Positions 54,085 to 64,000 of a DNA stretch of 64,000 nt are shown in pieces. The position numbers and the translations under genes are program-made. The notes beneath the pieces were generated by a model that was not told where the DNA came from, did no database searches, and saw only the letters and a program-made list of their open reading frames with translations. The first letter of the stretch is position 1. Every line of letters begins with the position of its first letter. The stretch is from the NCBI GenBank assembly GCA_014529385.2, contig CM043962.1, positions 87,403,680 to 87,467,679 on the forward strand. Direction: 5' to 3'. Source of the stretch: Adiantum capillus-veneris. Its lineage: Eukaryota > Streptophyta > Polypodiopsida > Polypodiales > Pteridaceae.

Positions 54085-55060
54085 ATGGCTGACAACAACA
54101 ACACAGATGTGTTCAAGATGTTTGCTGCTGCTGAGGACAGGTTGGATGGGGACAATTACCCTATGTGGGCTTATATGATGCAACACGTTCTTGTGTCAAA
54201 GGGCGTCTGGAATATTGTGCAGGGCATTGATGTACGTCTTGGTTCTGAGGATTAGGCGATGTTGAGAATGTTGCAAGTCTTGCTGCTGTTAGAGTTGTTT
54301 TGCCTACGGTAGAACAAGATCGTTGGGATGTTAAGGATGCGCAGGCTCATGCATTGATTGCGTTGTCTGTGAAGCGCACCATTTGTTCCTCACATCCGTT
54401 CAGCAAAATCTGCAAAACAGGCTTGGGATATTCTAGCAGGTCTTTATGCAAGCCGCAATGAGGCTAAAATTTCTTTGCTGCGTAAAGAGCTGGAGTCGAA
54501 GATTATGCATGAGGAAAATGATATGGACACTTTCCTTGCTAGTGTCAAGGATATCAATGAGCAACTTATTTCTGCAGGAGAAGTCATTTCAGACAGTTCC
54601 CTTGTGCAGACTGTTCTTGATGCCTTACCAGACTTTTGCTAGTACTTGGAGACTTATGACCCAAGGAAATCCAGAAGTTGTCAAGTTTGATTCATTATGC
54701 ACATTGCTGTTGCAAGAGTCACTTTCCAAAAAAAACAAGACTAGACAGCCTGCAGAGTTGAACAGGCTTTTATTGCTTCTCAAAGAAAGGGTGGTAACAG
54801 CAATGCAACCACTTCTTATGGTTCTACTGCAAGTGGCAAAATTTATGTTCCGAATGCTTCTCCTGGTAGCACTTCGTCGGGCAATTCTGGTGACAAGGGC
54901 AAAAAGAAGATGCATTGCCATTATAGTAAAGCTAATGATCACTTGATCAAGCAGTGTCCTAAGTTGAAGGCAAAAGAGGCTAAGAAGAAAGAGGGTGGTT
55001 CCACTGCAAATGCTGGTTCCACTACAAATGCAGCCATTGTTGAGTCTTCTGTGAAAGGAG
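54085..55060 (+). pseudogene. Copia 1 gag (broken)
   Basis: Starts MADNNNTDVFKMFAAAEDRL, then DGDNYPMWAYMMQHVL, a typical copia gag N-terminus. A stop at 54253 and frameshifts follow. A zinc knuckle of the form CHYSKANDHLIKQCPKLK lies near 54915, with the first Cys of the pair written MHCHY. Non-functional. Confidence 0.8.
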
Positions 55061-58000
55061 ACTGTGTTGCTGATGTTGATGCAGAATGGGCTTTTAGCGC
55101 AGAGTGCACTTACAATCCTGCTGTCCATGATGCATGTTTGTCAGTTGCTACAGATTCACATGTGTGGTGCTACAAAGCACATTACCTCACATTGTGAATT
55201 GTTTACCTCTCTCGAGTCTGTCCCTCATGGGAATTCTGTCACTTGTGCCAACAATGCCTCTTATCCAATTCAGGGCGTTGGAAAGATTGTGCTTACAGCT
55301 ACAAATGGCAGTTCCTTCACACTTGTTGATGCACTTTATGTACCTGGGATCAAGAAGAATCTGTTGTCTATATCCACACTTGCTAGACTTGGACTTGTAG
55401 TCAAATTTGTGGATGACAGATGTACAGTTCATGATCTCAGTTTTGGTGATGAAATTGTTGCATCTGGCCTTTTGTGCCGTGGTCTATATAAGCTTACTTT
55501 GTATGACAAGTGTGGACAAAATTTTGCAAATGCAGTTGCAGATTCAAGGGCTATTTCATATGCAAAACTTTGGCATGCATGTTTTGGTCATATAAATTTT
55601 GTCAATTTGCTGCGTTTGCAGAGACTGATATGGTTGCTTCTTTGCCACCTCTTGAAGCACCTATCAAACATTTTTGTGAAGGCTGTATTTTGGGTAAAAT
55701 GCAGCATTCTAAGTTTCCAAAGGATGGTTTAGTTCGGGCCACATGTAGGTTGCAGCTTGTGCATAGTGATGTTTGTGGGCCCATGCAAACTCCGTCCTTG
55801 GGCAATTACCTGTACTTCGTGACTTTCATTGATGATTACTGTAGGCATGTATGGGTATTTCCGCTTAAAGCGAAGTCCGAAGTTTTTATGTGCTTCAAAC
55901 AATTTCTGGCTATGGCTAAAAATGTCTCAAAATGTACCATGGACACCCTTCGTTTCGATCGAGGGGGGGAGTATATGTCTCATGAATTTAATGCATTTCT
56001 GGCTAGTAGTGGGATAAAACACCAATGTATAGTGCCTTATACACCTCAACAAAATGGTGTCGCTGAGAGGAAAAACAGGTCACTAACGAAAATGGCACGA
56101 TGTATGGTCAAAAGTCAAGCTTTGCCGCATTCTTTCTGGCTTGAGGCCATCATGTGTGCCACTTATGTACTTAACATGTGTCCTACGAAAGCTTTGCATT
56201 CTATTACTCCATATGAAGCATGGCATGATAGAAAGCCTTCTATTGATCACATGCGTGTTTTTGGCTGTTTGACATATGCTTTGGTGCCACAAACATAGCG
56301 CATAAAATTGGATGATAAGGCTGTCAAATGTATTTTTGTTGGTTATAGTGTTGAAAGCAAAGGTTACAGGTTGTATCATCCACAAACAAAACGTATTTTG
56401 GTTTCAGAGGGTGTAGTGTTTGTGGAAGATTCTGTTCAGCCCTTGCTGTTATGTACTAGAGACAATAATGTAAGCTCACAGGACCTTTATGATACTTTGT
56501 TGCCTCTTTTCAATGGTGGAAATACGAATGTAAGTTCCTATGAGGCAAATGTACAACCTATGGGGGTTTTTGAAAATGTTACAGATTAGCCTATTACTGA
56601 TGCAAATGTACGTGATGTACTTGATGAGGAAAGGGCTGAAAATGAGCAGGCTAGAGGTATGCCAAAATGGCTGGTGCACACTTTGCGTGACAGTAAATTG
56701 GATGCACCTTTGTCTAGTCGTACTCGTTTAGTCTCTCGCCATGCATCTTATGCATCAGATTGTTATGCTTTGGCTGTGTCTAGCTTACATGATGTTGAGG
56801 AGCCTTTGTCTTTTGATGAAGCACAAAATTCAAAAAATTGGATGGCTGCCATGCAATCAGAATACGATGCACTTATAGAAAATGACACATCGACTTTATG
56901 TGATTTGCCTCCTGGCAAAAAGGCATTGGTACGAAATGGGTTTACAAGTTGAAACGCAAGCCGGATGGTGAGATCGATCGCCATAAGGCTCGACTTGTTG
57001 CAAAGGGTTATGCACAACAAAAAGGCATAGATTATGAAGAAACTTTTGCTCCCACTTGTCGTATGACTACTGTGCATTTTCTATGTGCATTGGCAGCTCA
57101 TTTTGGTTGGGATGTACATCAATCAGACATTGTTACTACTTTCTTGAATGGTGACATATTTAAGGAAGTTTATGTAACGCAGCCTCGCGGTTTTGTCATA
57201 AAAGGACAAGAGGACAAAGTGTGCAGATGTAAGAAGGCTTTGTATGGGTTGAAGCAATCTCCTCGTGCTTGGTATGAGAAGGCTGACACTCATTTGGTCA
57301 AACGATGCTTTCGTAACAGTCCAACAGAAAGCACATTGTATGTAAAGCGTGAGGATGATGTACTTCTCATTGTGGTTCTTTATGTCGATGATTTGCTGAT
57401 CATTGGACCAAATGAGAGACATATTGCTGAATTTAAGGCGAATTTGAATGCTACTTTCAAAATGAAAGATTTGGGGCGTTGCATCATTATTTGCGTATAC
57501 AGTTTAAGCAGTGTGATGGTGGTATTGCCTTGTGTCAAAAAAGTTATATAGAGACATTGCTATGTAAGTTTGGACGTGAGGATTGCAAACCTATTGCCAC
57601 TCCCATGGAAACAGATTTGAAGTTGAGTCTACATGATGCTGGCGATCCTGCTGATATCACTCTTTACCAAACTGCTGTTGGATGCCTCATTTATGTATGC
57701 AACACAAGGCCAGATATTCACTTTGCAGTCTCACAGGTCAACAGATTTATGCATAGCCCAGGGTCTAAGCATTGGCAGGCTGTCAAGAGGATTTTTCGCT
57801 ACCTTAGTGGCAATTTACATCTTGGCTTGTTTTATCCCAAGGGGGGATCATTGCCGCCATACTTACATGCTTTTTCAGACAAAGATTGGGCTGGTTGTTT
57901 TGACACGCGAGTGTGTACAAGTGGTTTTTGTTTCATGCTTGGAAGTTCATGTATATCATGGTTGAGCAAGAAGCAACCTACCGTGGCCACTTCGAGTTGT

Positions 58001-58336
58001 GAGGCTGAGTACAGGGCAGTCTTCACAGCTACGGTTGAGTGTGTATGGCTCAGATGCCTTATGGCTGATTTGAGTGTTGGACAGGACACTGCCAACACTA
58101 TCTACATTGACAGTCAGAGCGCATTGGCAGTTGCGAGGAACCCAGTTTTTCATGCTCGCACAAAGCACATTGAGGTGCATTACCACTATGTCAGGGAGAG
58201 GCTCTCAGCAGGAGAGATTAGCTTGGCTTATGTGCCAACACAGGACAACCTTGCAGATCTTTTCACAAAGGCATTGTCTCGTGAGAAGCTTGAAGCTTTC
58301 TGCAAAGCTTTGGGCTTACTCCCCTTTGTGGACTGA
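55061..58336 (+). pseudogene. Copia 1 pol: protease, integrase, RT, RNase H
   Basis: Broken into several frames. Pre-integrase zinc region LWHACFGHINF and EGCILGKMQHSKFP (55570-55720). Integrase core LQLVHSDVCGPMQTPSLGNY, VTFIDDYCRHVWVF and YTPQQNGVAERKNR (55755-56075). RT: HKARLVAKGYAQQKGIDYEE (56985), HQSDIVTTFLNGDIFKEVY (57118), YGLKQSPRAWYEKA and VLYVDDLLIIGP (57378). RNase H: VGCLIYVCNTRPDIHFAVSQ (57680), SWLSKKQPTVATSSCEAEYR (57960) and DNLADLFTKALSREKLEAF, ending at 58334. The RT active site YVDD is intact, but stops at 54253, 56298, 56587 and 56950 kill the element. Confidence 0.9.
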
Positions 58337-58401
58337 TCATCATGGCACTTCCCTTTACTCATGTGCCAGCTCTCGTTCACCAAATCACTCTAGGGGGGAT
58401 T

Positions 58402-58628
58402 TGTTACCATATACATGTGGTAGTGATGTGGGTGAACACACTAGGACCGCCGGGGCATTTTTCCCCTCTTTAGGAGGTTTTTTCCCCCGAGCATTGTACA
58501 TACGCCCATCACTCTAGGGCTATCTATCTTTCCATTGCACACTAAGTAACACACTCTCTATTGCTGGCTTTGAGCTTCCTTCGTCTTCTCCAAGCTGTGT
58601 GCGTTTCTCTGTAACCCTAATTCCAACA
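58402..58628 (+). repeat. Copia 1 3' LTR
   Basis: 227 bp, preceded by the purine-rich TCTAGGGGGGATT. About 94% identical to the 5' LTR. Confidence 0.95.
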
Positions 58629-60720
58629 TTGAAAAGTGCCAATTGTATCACGTCTCCTTAAACCCTTTTAAATGCCAATTTTGGGTTAAACATGGAGTCA
58701 TTTTGGGGCATATAGTGTCCAAAAATGGGATTTCCACGGACAAGAGCAAAATTAAAACCATTGCTGAATTGCCACCACCTACAAACTATAAAGGAATTCA
58801 AAGGTTCATGGGCCATGTTGGTTATTACTGACGGTTTATTTTAAACTTTGCCGAGATAGTTCATCCTTTGTACAAGCTTCTTATTGAGTTCCACTGGACC
58901 GCGGAGTGTGACCATGCTTATGAGTCATGAAGAAGACCTTGACTAGCACTCCTATTCTACGAGTGCCCGATTGGAATGTAATTTTCCATATGCATATTGA
59001 TGCATCAAACTTTGCTATTGGGTGTATTCTAGCTCAACCAGGAGAACATAAATTGGACTACCCCATTAACTTTGCAAGTCGTCAATTGAATGATGCCGAG
59101 AGAAACTACACCACTACAGAGCGAGAAGGTTTAGGTACGATTTATGCAGTGAAGAAATTTTGCTACTACCTTCTGGCCAACAAGTTTGTTTTCTATGTTG
59201 ATCATCAACCCTTGTTGTATCTAGTAAATAAACCTTGTTTCACGAGAATAATTACATGACGGTTGTTAATTCTCATTGAGTTTGATTTTATCGTTGTGGT
59301 GAGACCTAGTAAAAGACATGTCATGGTGGATCATTTGTCTCGTATACCCAATGATGAATCCCCTACTGGAGTCGATGATGAATTTCATGATACTTCTCTA
59401 TTACTAGTTGAGACCATACCTAAATGGAGCGAAAAGATTCTGAACTTTCTAGTTAATGGTTTTCCACCCAAAGAGCTTTGTAAGGACATAGCTTAAAAAT
59501 TGTTAAAAGAATGTGAACCTTATTCTCTCATTGGAGGAACTCTCTACAGGCTAGGGAAGGATGGTATTCTTAGACGTTGTGCTCGTGAGGATGATTATTT
59601 ATACATATTGCAAGAAGCCCACATGGGTATAGCCGGAGGACATTTCTTAGTGGAACTAACAGCTAGAAAGGCATTGCAATTAGGCTATTGGTGGACTACC
59701 TTATTCAAAGATACATTACTTTTTACAAAAGGATGTGATGAATGCCAACGTGACAAGATCACACAACAAAAGAACAAGATGCCCTTACATCCTGTTAAAG
59801 TGACTCAACCATTTGAAAAATGGGGGTTTGACTTTGTAGGCCCAATTAGTCTGGCAGCTCATAGCACTCAATCTCGATATATTATCGTTGCCACTGACTA
59901 TGTGACAAAGTGGGCGGAAGCCAGGGCGACACGTAAGGCTGATGCAAGGTCAATTGCCAAGTTTCTCTTTTGAGAACATTATTACAAGATTTGGTTGTCC
60001 CTTTGAGATTGTGAGTGACGATGACACTCATTTTATCAATGGAGTGATAAAAGAACTCACTACCAACTTCATGATAGCTCACCATAAGTCCACACCTTAT
60101 TATCCACAAGCAAATGGCCAAGCTGAGAGCACCAACAAGACCTTAATCTCTATCTTGACCAAAATAGTGGAAGCTCATCGCACAGATTGGGATTTGAAGG
60201 TGACTTCAGTCCTATGGGATTATTGTACTTCTTACAAAGTGGCTATTAAAATGGTATATGGCCAAGAAGTAGTTATGCCATGGGAGTTTGTAATTCCTAG
60301 TCTACGTGTAGCTTCACAAGAAGGTTGGGATGGTAACCCTTTAGTTAAGTGCTTATATATCCTTGAAAGGTAAGATGAAGAAAGGCAATTGGCTGTGCAA
60401 AATGCACTTGTGGAGAAAGAAAGGAGGAAGAAATGGTTTGACCGTCATCTAAAGAACAAGGATAGAAATGTTGGTGACAAAGTCCTTATGTATGGAGTGC
60501 GTAACAAAAAGAAAAAGTTAAAATATGCGAGATAAGGACCATATAGAGTATGTGAAATCACCCCACAAGGGACCATTCATGTGGAGACTCTTGATGGAGT
60601 TGAAACCATTGGATTCCTCAATGGGAGCAAATTTAAAAGATACTATGATCCTTTAAGCCAAGAGGAACTATGTGCCATCAATAAAAAAATGGCAACCAAG
60701 GCACAAACAAAATTGAAGAA
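58629..60720 (+). pseudogene. Copy B RT end, RNase H and integrase
   Basis: The gypsy frame resumes after copia 1: LNPFKCQFWVKHGVILGHIV (58658), thumb region, RNase H with HMHIDASNFAIGCILAQPGE (58990) and ASRQLNDAERNYTTTERE, then INT zinc region (HMGIAGGHFLVELT; CDECQRDK near 59740). The catalytic core follows: KWGFDFVGPISLA (59820), FGCPFEIVSDDDTHFING (59995) and PYYPQANGQAESTNKTL (60094). The DDE residues appear present. The C-terminal GPYRVCEITPQGTIHVETL (60537) is followed by a Lys-rich tail. Stops occur at 58831, 59259, 59494 and 59971 (frameshift), and at 60371, 60533 and 60725. Confidence 0.85.
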
Positions 60721-60779
60721 GATATAAGCTCAAGCTGAGGCTAAAGAGCGACAACAACACATAAGACGCCAATGAGAGG

Positions 60780-61180
60780 CCAACCTTGGAGTTACACATG
60801 CATTCCACGTTGAAACAGAGGATGATTGGTTGGACTCTGACACACCTCTACGATACCCTATTGAGCTAAATAGTCCCTATGGAAAAGTGCTATATAAGAC
60901 CTTATTGGACACGGGTGCTAAGTATAGTCTGTTGTCATATGGAGTATGGTGTCAGTTGGGAAAGCCACCTCTAATTGAGAGTATTATCCAAGTCAAGGGT
61001 GTCAACAAGAAAAAATTGTGGTTTTTGGAATCTAACACACTTCGGCCAGTTGTGACAATGGGTTTGTAGCTCAAGACTTTTTGGTCATGCCTACTGGAAC
61101 TATGGAGAGCAATAAAAACCTAGGATGCACGTGGATGATAGCCACCAAATGCACTATTGATTGGGGAACTGGGGGTGTCA
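60780..61180 (+). pseudogene. Second protease-like domain downstream of integrase (copy B)
   Basis: After the integrase, a frame reads PIELNSPYGKVLYKTLLDTG then AKYSLLSYGVWCQLGKPP, with a canonical DTG triad at 60908-60916. It continues VKGVNKKKLWFLESNT and, after a one-base shift at 61069, DFLVMPTGTMESN and LGCTWMIATKCTIDW. DTG plus a distal LGxxW...IDW pattern is what a retropepsin shows. The element already has a protease before RT, so this is an extra copy or a captured domain. Copy A lacks it through deletion. Confidence 0.6.
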
Positions 61181-61189
61181 CAACGTAGA

Positions 61190-61979
61190 AACCAACTCTT
61201 AGCCTTGCCATTCAAGCCATAGTCCCTAAGATATTTCCTCTTAAGGAAATGAAACCCAAAACATTGCATGTTCAGGAGGTTGAACCATATGTCCCCATAG
61301 CCCAACTCTCTATAGCTTCAATTGCTGTAGTTGAAATAAAGTTTGAGACACACAAGACCCATCCTAATATAACAAATAAAACATACAAGTGGGTCCCTAA
61401 AGCTTATTTAGCGACCATAACTAGTGCTCAAAGACAGGAGCCAAGTAAGAGACGTCCCACTCACCCCGAGAAATGTAAAGAAACCTTGCATTGGATTCCT
61501 AAAAAACTATTGGAAGCCCAAGGCTACTATGAAAGAAATGATCTTATCTGGGTAAATTATGCTCTTACTTGTCACTTGGCCCATGTGAACCCAATCCCGT
61601 AGCTCCAAAACAGATTGAAGATCGTGGAAAGGAAAAAATCACGGAATGCTACATACCCACTCCAGAGCTAGTTTGGGTACCGAAGAAAGAACAATTTGTT
61701 CCACCTAGCTCAGGAACAGGGAAGACAAATGAAGCTTCTTGCTCTTCATGTAGTTCCTATACAGATATAGAAGCTTCGATACAACCTCCACCTACCGTTG
61801 TACATATCCATACAAACAAGAAAGAGTTTGTACCTCCCGTTGTAAGTTCACCACCTACAACAACGTTGCAAATAAAATCATGGGAGAGTACCTTACCACC
61901 CTTGCAACTAGATGAAACACATAGGGAGGTCGAAAACTATTGGCTAAAGCCTTCACCCATAACAACTTGGAGCAATTAG
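61190..61979 (+). pseudogene. Copy B 3' accessory ORF with W-V-P-K repeats
   Basis: Homolog of 30640-31306. PNITNKTYKWVPKAYLATI, CKETLHWIPKKLLEAQGYY, a frameshift near 61560-61600, then CYIPTPELVWVPKKEQFVPP and WESTLPPLQLDET, ending WSN at 61979. Its position between integrase and polypurine tract matches that of an extra 3' gene in some plant gypsy elements. No transmembrane segment was seen, so an envelope role is not supported. Confidence 0.65.
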
Positions 61980-62022
61980 TTTCAAAAGGTGACGACATCA
62001 TTCCAAAAGGTATGATCTACCC

Positions 62023-62036
62023 AAGGAAGGGGGGAG
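62023..62036 (+). other. Polypurine tract of copy B
   Basis: AAGGAAGGGGGGAG, identical to copy A, directly before TGTTTGCTGACATC. Confidence 0.8.
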
Positions 62037-64000
62037 TGTTTGCTGACATCTATCATTCATATTGCTTCCCTCTCAACCTTCCTCCCTGACCTCTCAATCA
62101 CCAATCTTAGGGAATGTATATACATAGCCTTATACTAGTTCTAGCAAACAAACAAAAAAATAACAAATAGTAAAAGAGCAAGAGCGACTAGCAACGAGAG
62201 AGCACCCTATTAGATCCTACACATAAATCCAAATTCACCATGTCACATCAAGCAACACAAAAAAATAACTCTTATGTTTTAAAGACCTAACCAAATCTAT
62301 ATGTATTCTCAGAGATGGCTAGTTCACTAGAGACATGCGCTTCTATTTTTGATGACAAGTACCCTTTTTATTTCTCTCAAGTGTTTCACATTTGCTACCC
62401 TGTACTTTCTTGCAAATGGGATTTGGTAGAGAGACTTGCATGTGAGAGAAATTTTGAAGAGTTAGAATGGTTGATACATCTATCGTTAACTAGTGATCCC
62501 TACCCAGTAGCGAAGTGGCACATGCTTATTCTTTTGCACAAGATGAGCATCCACACATAGCGAGGTTCTTGATTAACACGCTTGCACAAGAGGATGATGA
62601 AGAAGAAATAATAGAGACCGAGGAAGACTATGACCTCACAAAAAAAGATTTCGTTTATCTAGATGATGAGGATAGAGGCCTAGCCTTAGGGCTGCCACCA
62701 ATTTTATATAATATCCTCTCCTTGATTCTAAAAGGGATAACAGATAGGTAGGTTAGGGGTTTGGATTGTGTTTTGAGTTTGTTTTCTAGGAGTTTTAAAA
62801 ATTTCACACTGACATGCCTCCTCGAGGTATAGTCCCTTGCTGTTTGATATTGTTATGTAGGACTTATATGGATTTCCATCCACATGGCTGAGGACATTTT
62901 CTTCGATGAAATGAGCAACTCCATACCTCCAGGTGTACTACTTTCCATGATTCATGTTGGTGGATATGTATAATTGCTAATTGTGGTGTTTCATAGCGTT
63001 TGAGTGCAATAGTTATGTTTGTTATCAGCCATTATAGATGTATAAATTTGTCTTTGATTAAGTTGATTGAATTAGAGTTTAATATTGTAGATGAGCCTTG
63101 AGATTAGGAGACCGTGACTTTAGGTTAACTCATTTACTTGACCACTAGTCCTAGTTGTTAAAATTATTTGAGTGTTTGAGACCTTAGGAATGTTTTAGGC
63201 ATAGAGAAGCTTGGTCACTTAAACAACAAAAGACACTAGTGAGAATACCAAGGAAATGGAAGCAAAAAACATAAGTGCCAAAAATGAAAAATCTTACGCT
63301 GGAAGAGAAATCCTGGCTTGATTTGGTATTTCACTCACATGCATTGTCTATGGTATTAGAGCCCTAGACGTTCCCAGTGTGGACGCTTTTCCTTGAGAAG
63401 CAAAAAGCCGCGGACATACAAAATAAGCACACACGTCAAATGATTGTGAACCAAAGTAAAAGAAAAAAGAAAAAAAATGACATTTAAAAGACTTCCATCG
63501 AGCTTACAGTTAAACTTTCAAGCTTTTGTTTGGAGTTGTGAGAGCTAGTTGGCTAATCAAAGCTGAAAAGCACAATTAGGGAATCTTGCATTTAGATAAT
63601 CTTCTTAGCTTAGCTAGTACTAGAGTAGTTGTTTTAACCTTAGTCATAGCTAACTAATTGATAAACTCACCCCAAAACTCTTGATTAATTAATTTCATCA
63701 AAGTGCAATTTATTTGTCCTTAATGGCAGTCTAGCATTTCATAAATCTTGCATTTACTCATTTCCACACGTACTTTACATTACTCTCATGATTTATTGCC
63801 ATATAATTCCGCTTACATAAAACAATGACTTTGCCTTGTAGATTCAAATCTAGATGCTCTACAAACAGGCTTTCTCTCACTAGCTCTTGAGGGTGAAATC
63901 TACATTAGGAAGAGGGGCATGCTATCACCAAGCGACCACCTTTTATGTAGCCATGGGCCGGGCTTGTCGGACCCGCTAGTAGTGTATTATGTTATTGGCC
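62037..64000 (+). repeat. Copy B 3' LTR (runs to or past the window end)
   Basis: Starts TGTTTGCTGACATC. A TATATA promoter lies at about 62117-62123. Similarity to copy A's LTR returns at 'gcctcctcgaggta' (62817). The region 62752-64000 has no gene. The LTR end is not identified, so some of the tail may be flanking DNA. Confidence 0.55.
62315..62751 (+). pseudogene. ORF inside the copy B 3' LTR
   Basis: Starts MASSLETCASIFDDKYPFYF, runs through SLTSDPYPVAKWHM, shifts frame near 62515, and continues AYSFAQDEHPHIARFLINTL, an acidic stretch DDEEEIIETEEDYDLTKKDF and the end SLILKGITDR. A combined protein would be about 145 residues. It lies roughly 195 bp after the LTR's TATA box, so it would be the first ORF of an LTR-driven transcript. 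No family was recognised. Copy A has lost this segment. Confidence 0.5.

Larger units (their letters stand above)
53571..58628 (+). mobile_element. Copia element 1, full length with 227-bp LTRs
   Basis: The 5' LTR 53571-53797 and 3' LTR 58402-58628 (TGTTACCATATACATG to CTAATTCCAACA) differ at about 13 of 227 positions. The primer site ATTGGTATCAGAG directly follows, at 53798-53810. Flanking 5-mers are TTGAG and TTGAA (one mismatch). The polyprotein is copia type with several frameshifts. It is inserted in the RT of copy B. Confidence 0.95.
49713..64000 (+). mobile_element. Gypsy copy B, 5' truncated, interrupted by copia element 1
   Basis: It joins gypsy C at about 49713 and lacks LTR, leader and most of gag. 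From there it follows copy A: zinc knuckles, linker, protease, RT, [copia 1], RNase H, integrase, second protease-like domain, accessory ORF, polypurine tract (62023-62036), 3' LTR (62037 to beyond the window). All frames carry stops. Confidence 0.85.

Noticed and set aside
63345-63360. ATGGTATTAGAGCCC, resembling a Met-tRNA primer site
   Set aside because: No LTR end (CA) precedes it and no coding region follows before the window end. A chance match is likely.
63970-63984. 'gacccgctagtag' shared with 40119
   Set aside because: The match is only 13 bases, with different flanks. Too short to call a repeat.

Overview
The window is nuclear DNA of a land plant, probably a seed plant. Almost all of it is nested, decayed retrotransposon. 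Supporting signs are LTR elements whose primer sites fit plant initiator-Met tRNA (TGGTATCAGAGC type), Ty1/copia and Ty3/gypsy polyproteins, two LINE lineages, two MITE-like elements, long (AG)n/(CT)n and (AC)n tracts, and one recognisable host coding fragment, a glucuronokinase first exon at 23481-23684 on the minus strand. The species cannot be named from sequence alone. No rRNA, tRNA or CRISPR was seen. Nothing suggests bacteria or an organelle.

Left part (1-16150). A gypsy-like element G1 (minus strand, 1672-10538, 5-bp duplication GACGT) carries gag and protease but no reverse transcriptase. It lies inside the 5' LTR of another gypsy element, G2 (plus strand, about 1626 to 13000, gag-protease only). 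G1 is itself interrupted by N1 (2338-6955, duplication GAGAT). N1 is a young LTR element whose only long gene encodes an unusual coiled-coil protein rich in Asp and His, with no recognisable gag, protease or polymerase. Further right are a related minus-strand LTR (14231-14902), a truncated N-family LTR (14903-15880) and a C-rich tract.

Middle (16150-31873). An L1-type LINE (minus strand) is split by a second full-length N element, N2 (17159-21647). Then come the glucuronokinase exon, two adjacent inverted-repeat elements of MITE type (23785-24249 and 24273-24814), and gypsy copy A (about 25200-31873). Copy A keeps gag and a 3' accessory gene but has lost the polymerase and integrase region.

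Right part (31874-64000). Two copies of a second LINE lineage follow. In the first copy (31876-35850) the 3' modules form two large inverted repeats around direct copies of one spacer. After a microsatellite-rich stretch come a decayed copia element (41229-45500, minus), the pol of a gypsy element (45764-49712, plus), and gypsy copy B (49713 to beyond the window end), joined to that pol in mid-reading frame. Copy B shows gag zinc knuckles, protease, RT, RNase H and integrase, then a second protease-like domain and an accessory gene. Its 3' LTR holds a small ORF. Its RT is interrupted by a copia element with 227-bp LTRs (53571-58628).

All the large retroelement genes carry stops or frameshifts, with one exception: the N1 ORF is open, although it too may be shortened at its 3' end. 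The items most worth following are the N family, the second protease-like domain and LTR-embedded ORF of copy B, the LINE inversion structure, and the stranded glucuronokinase exon.
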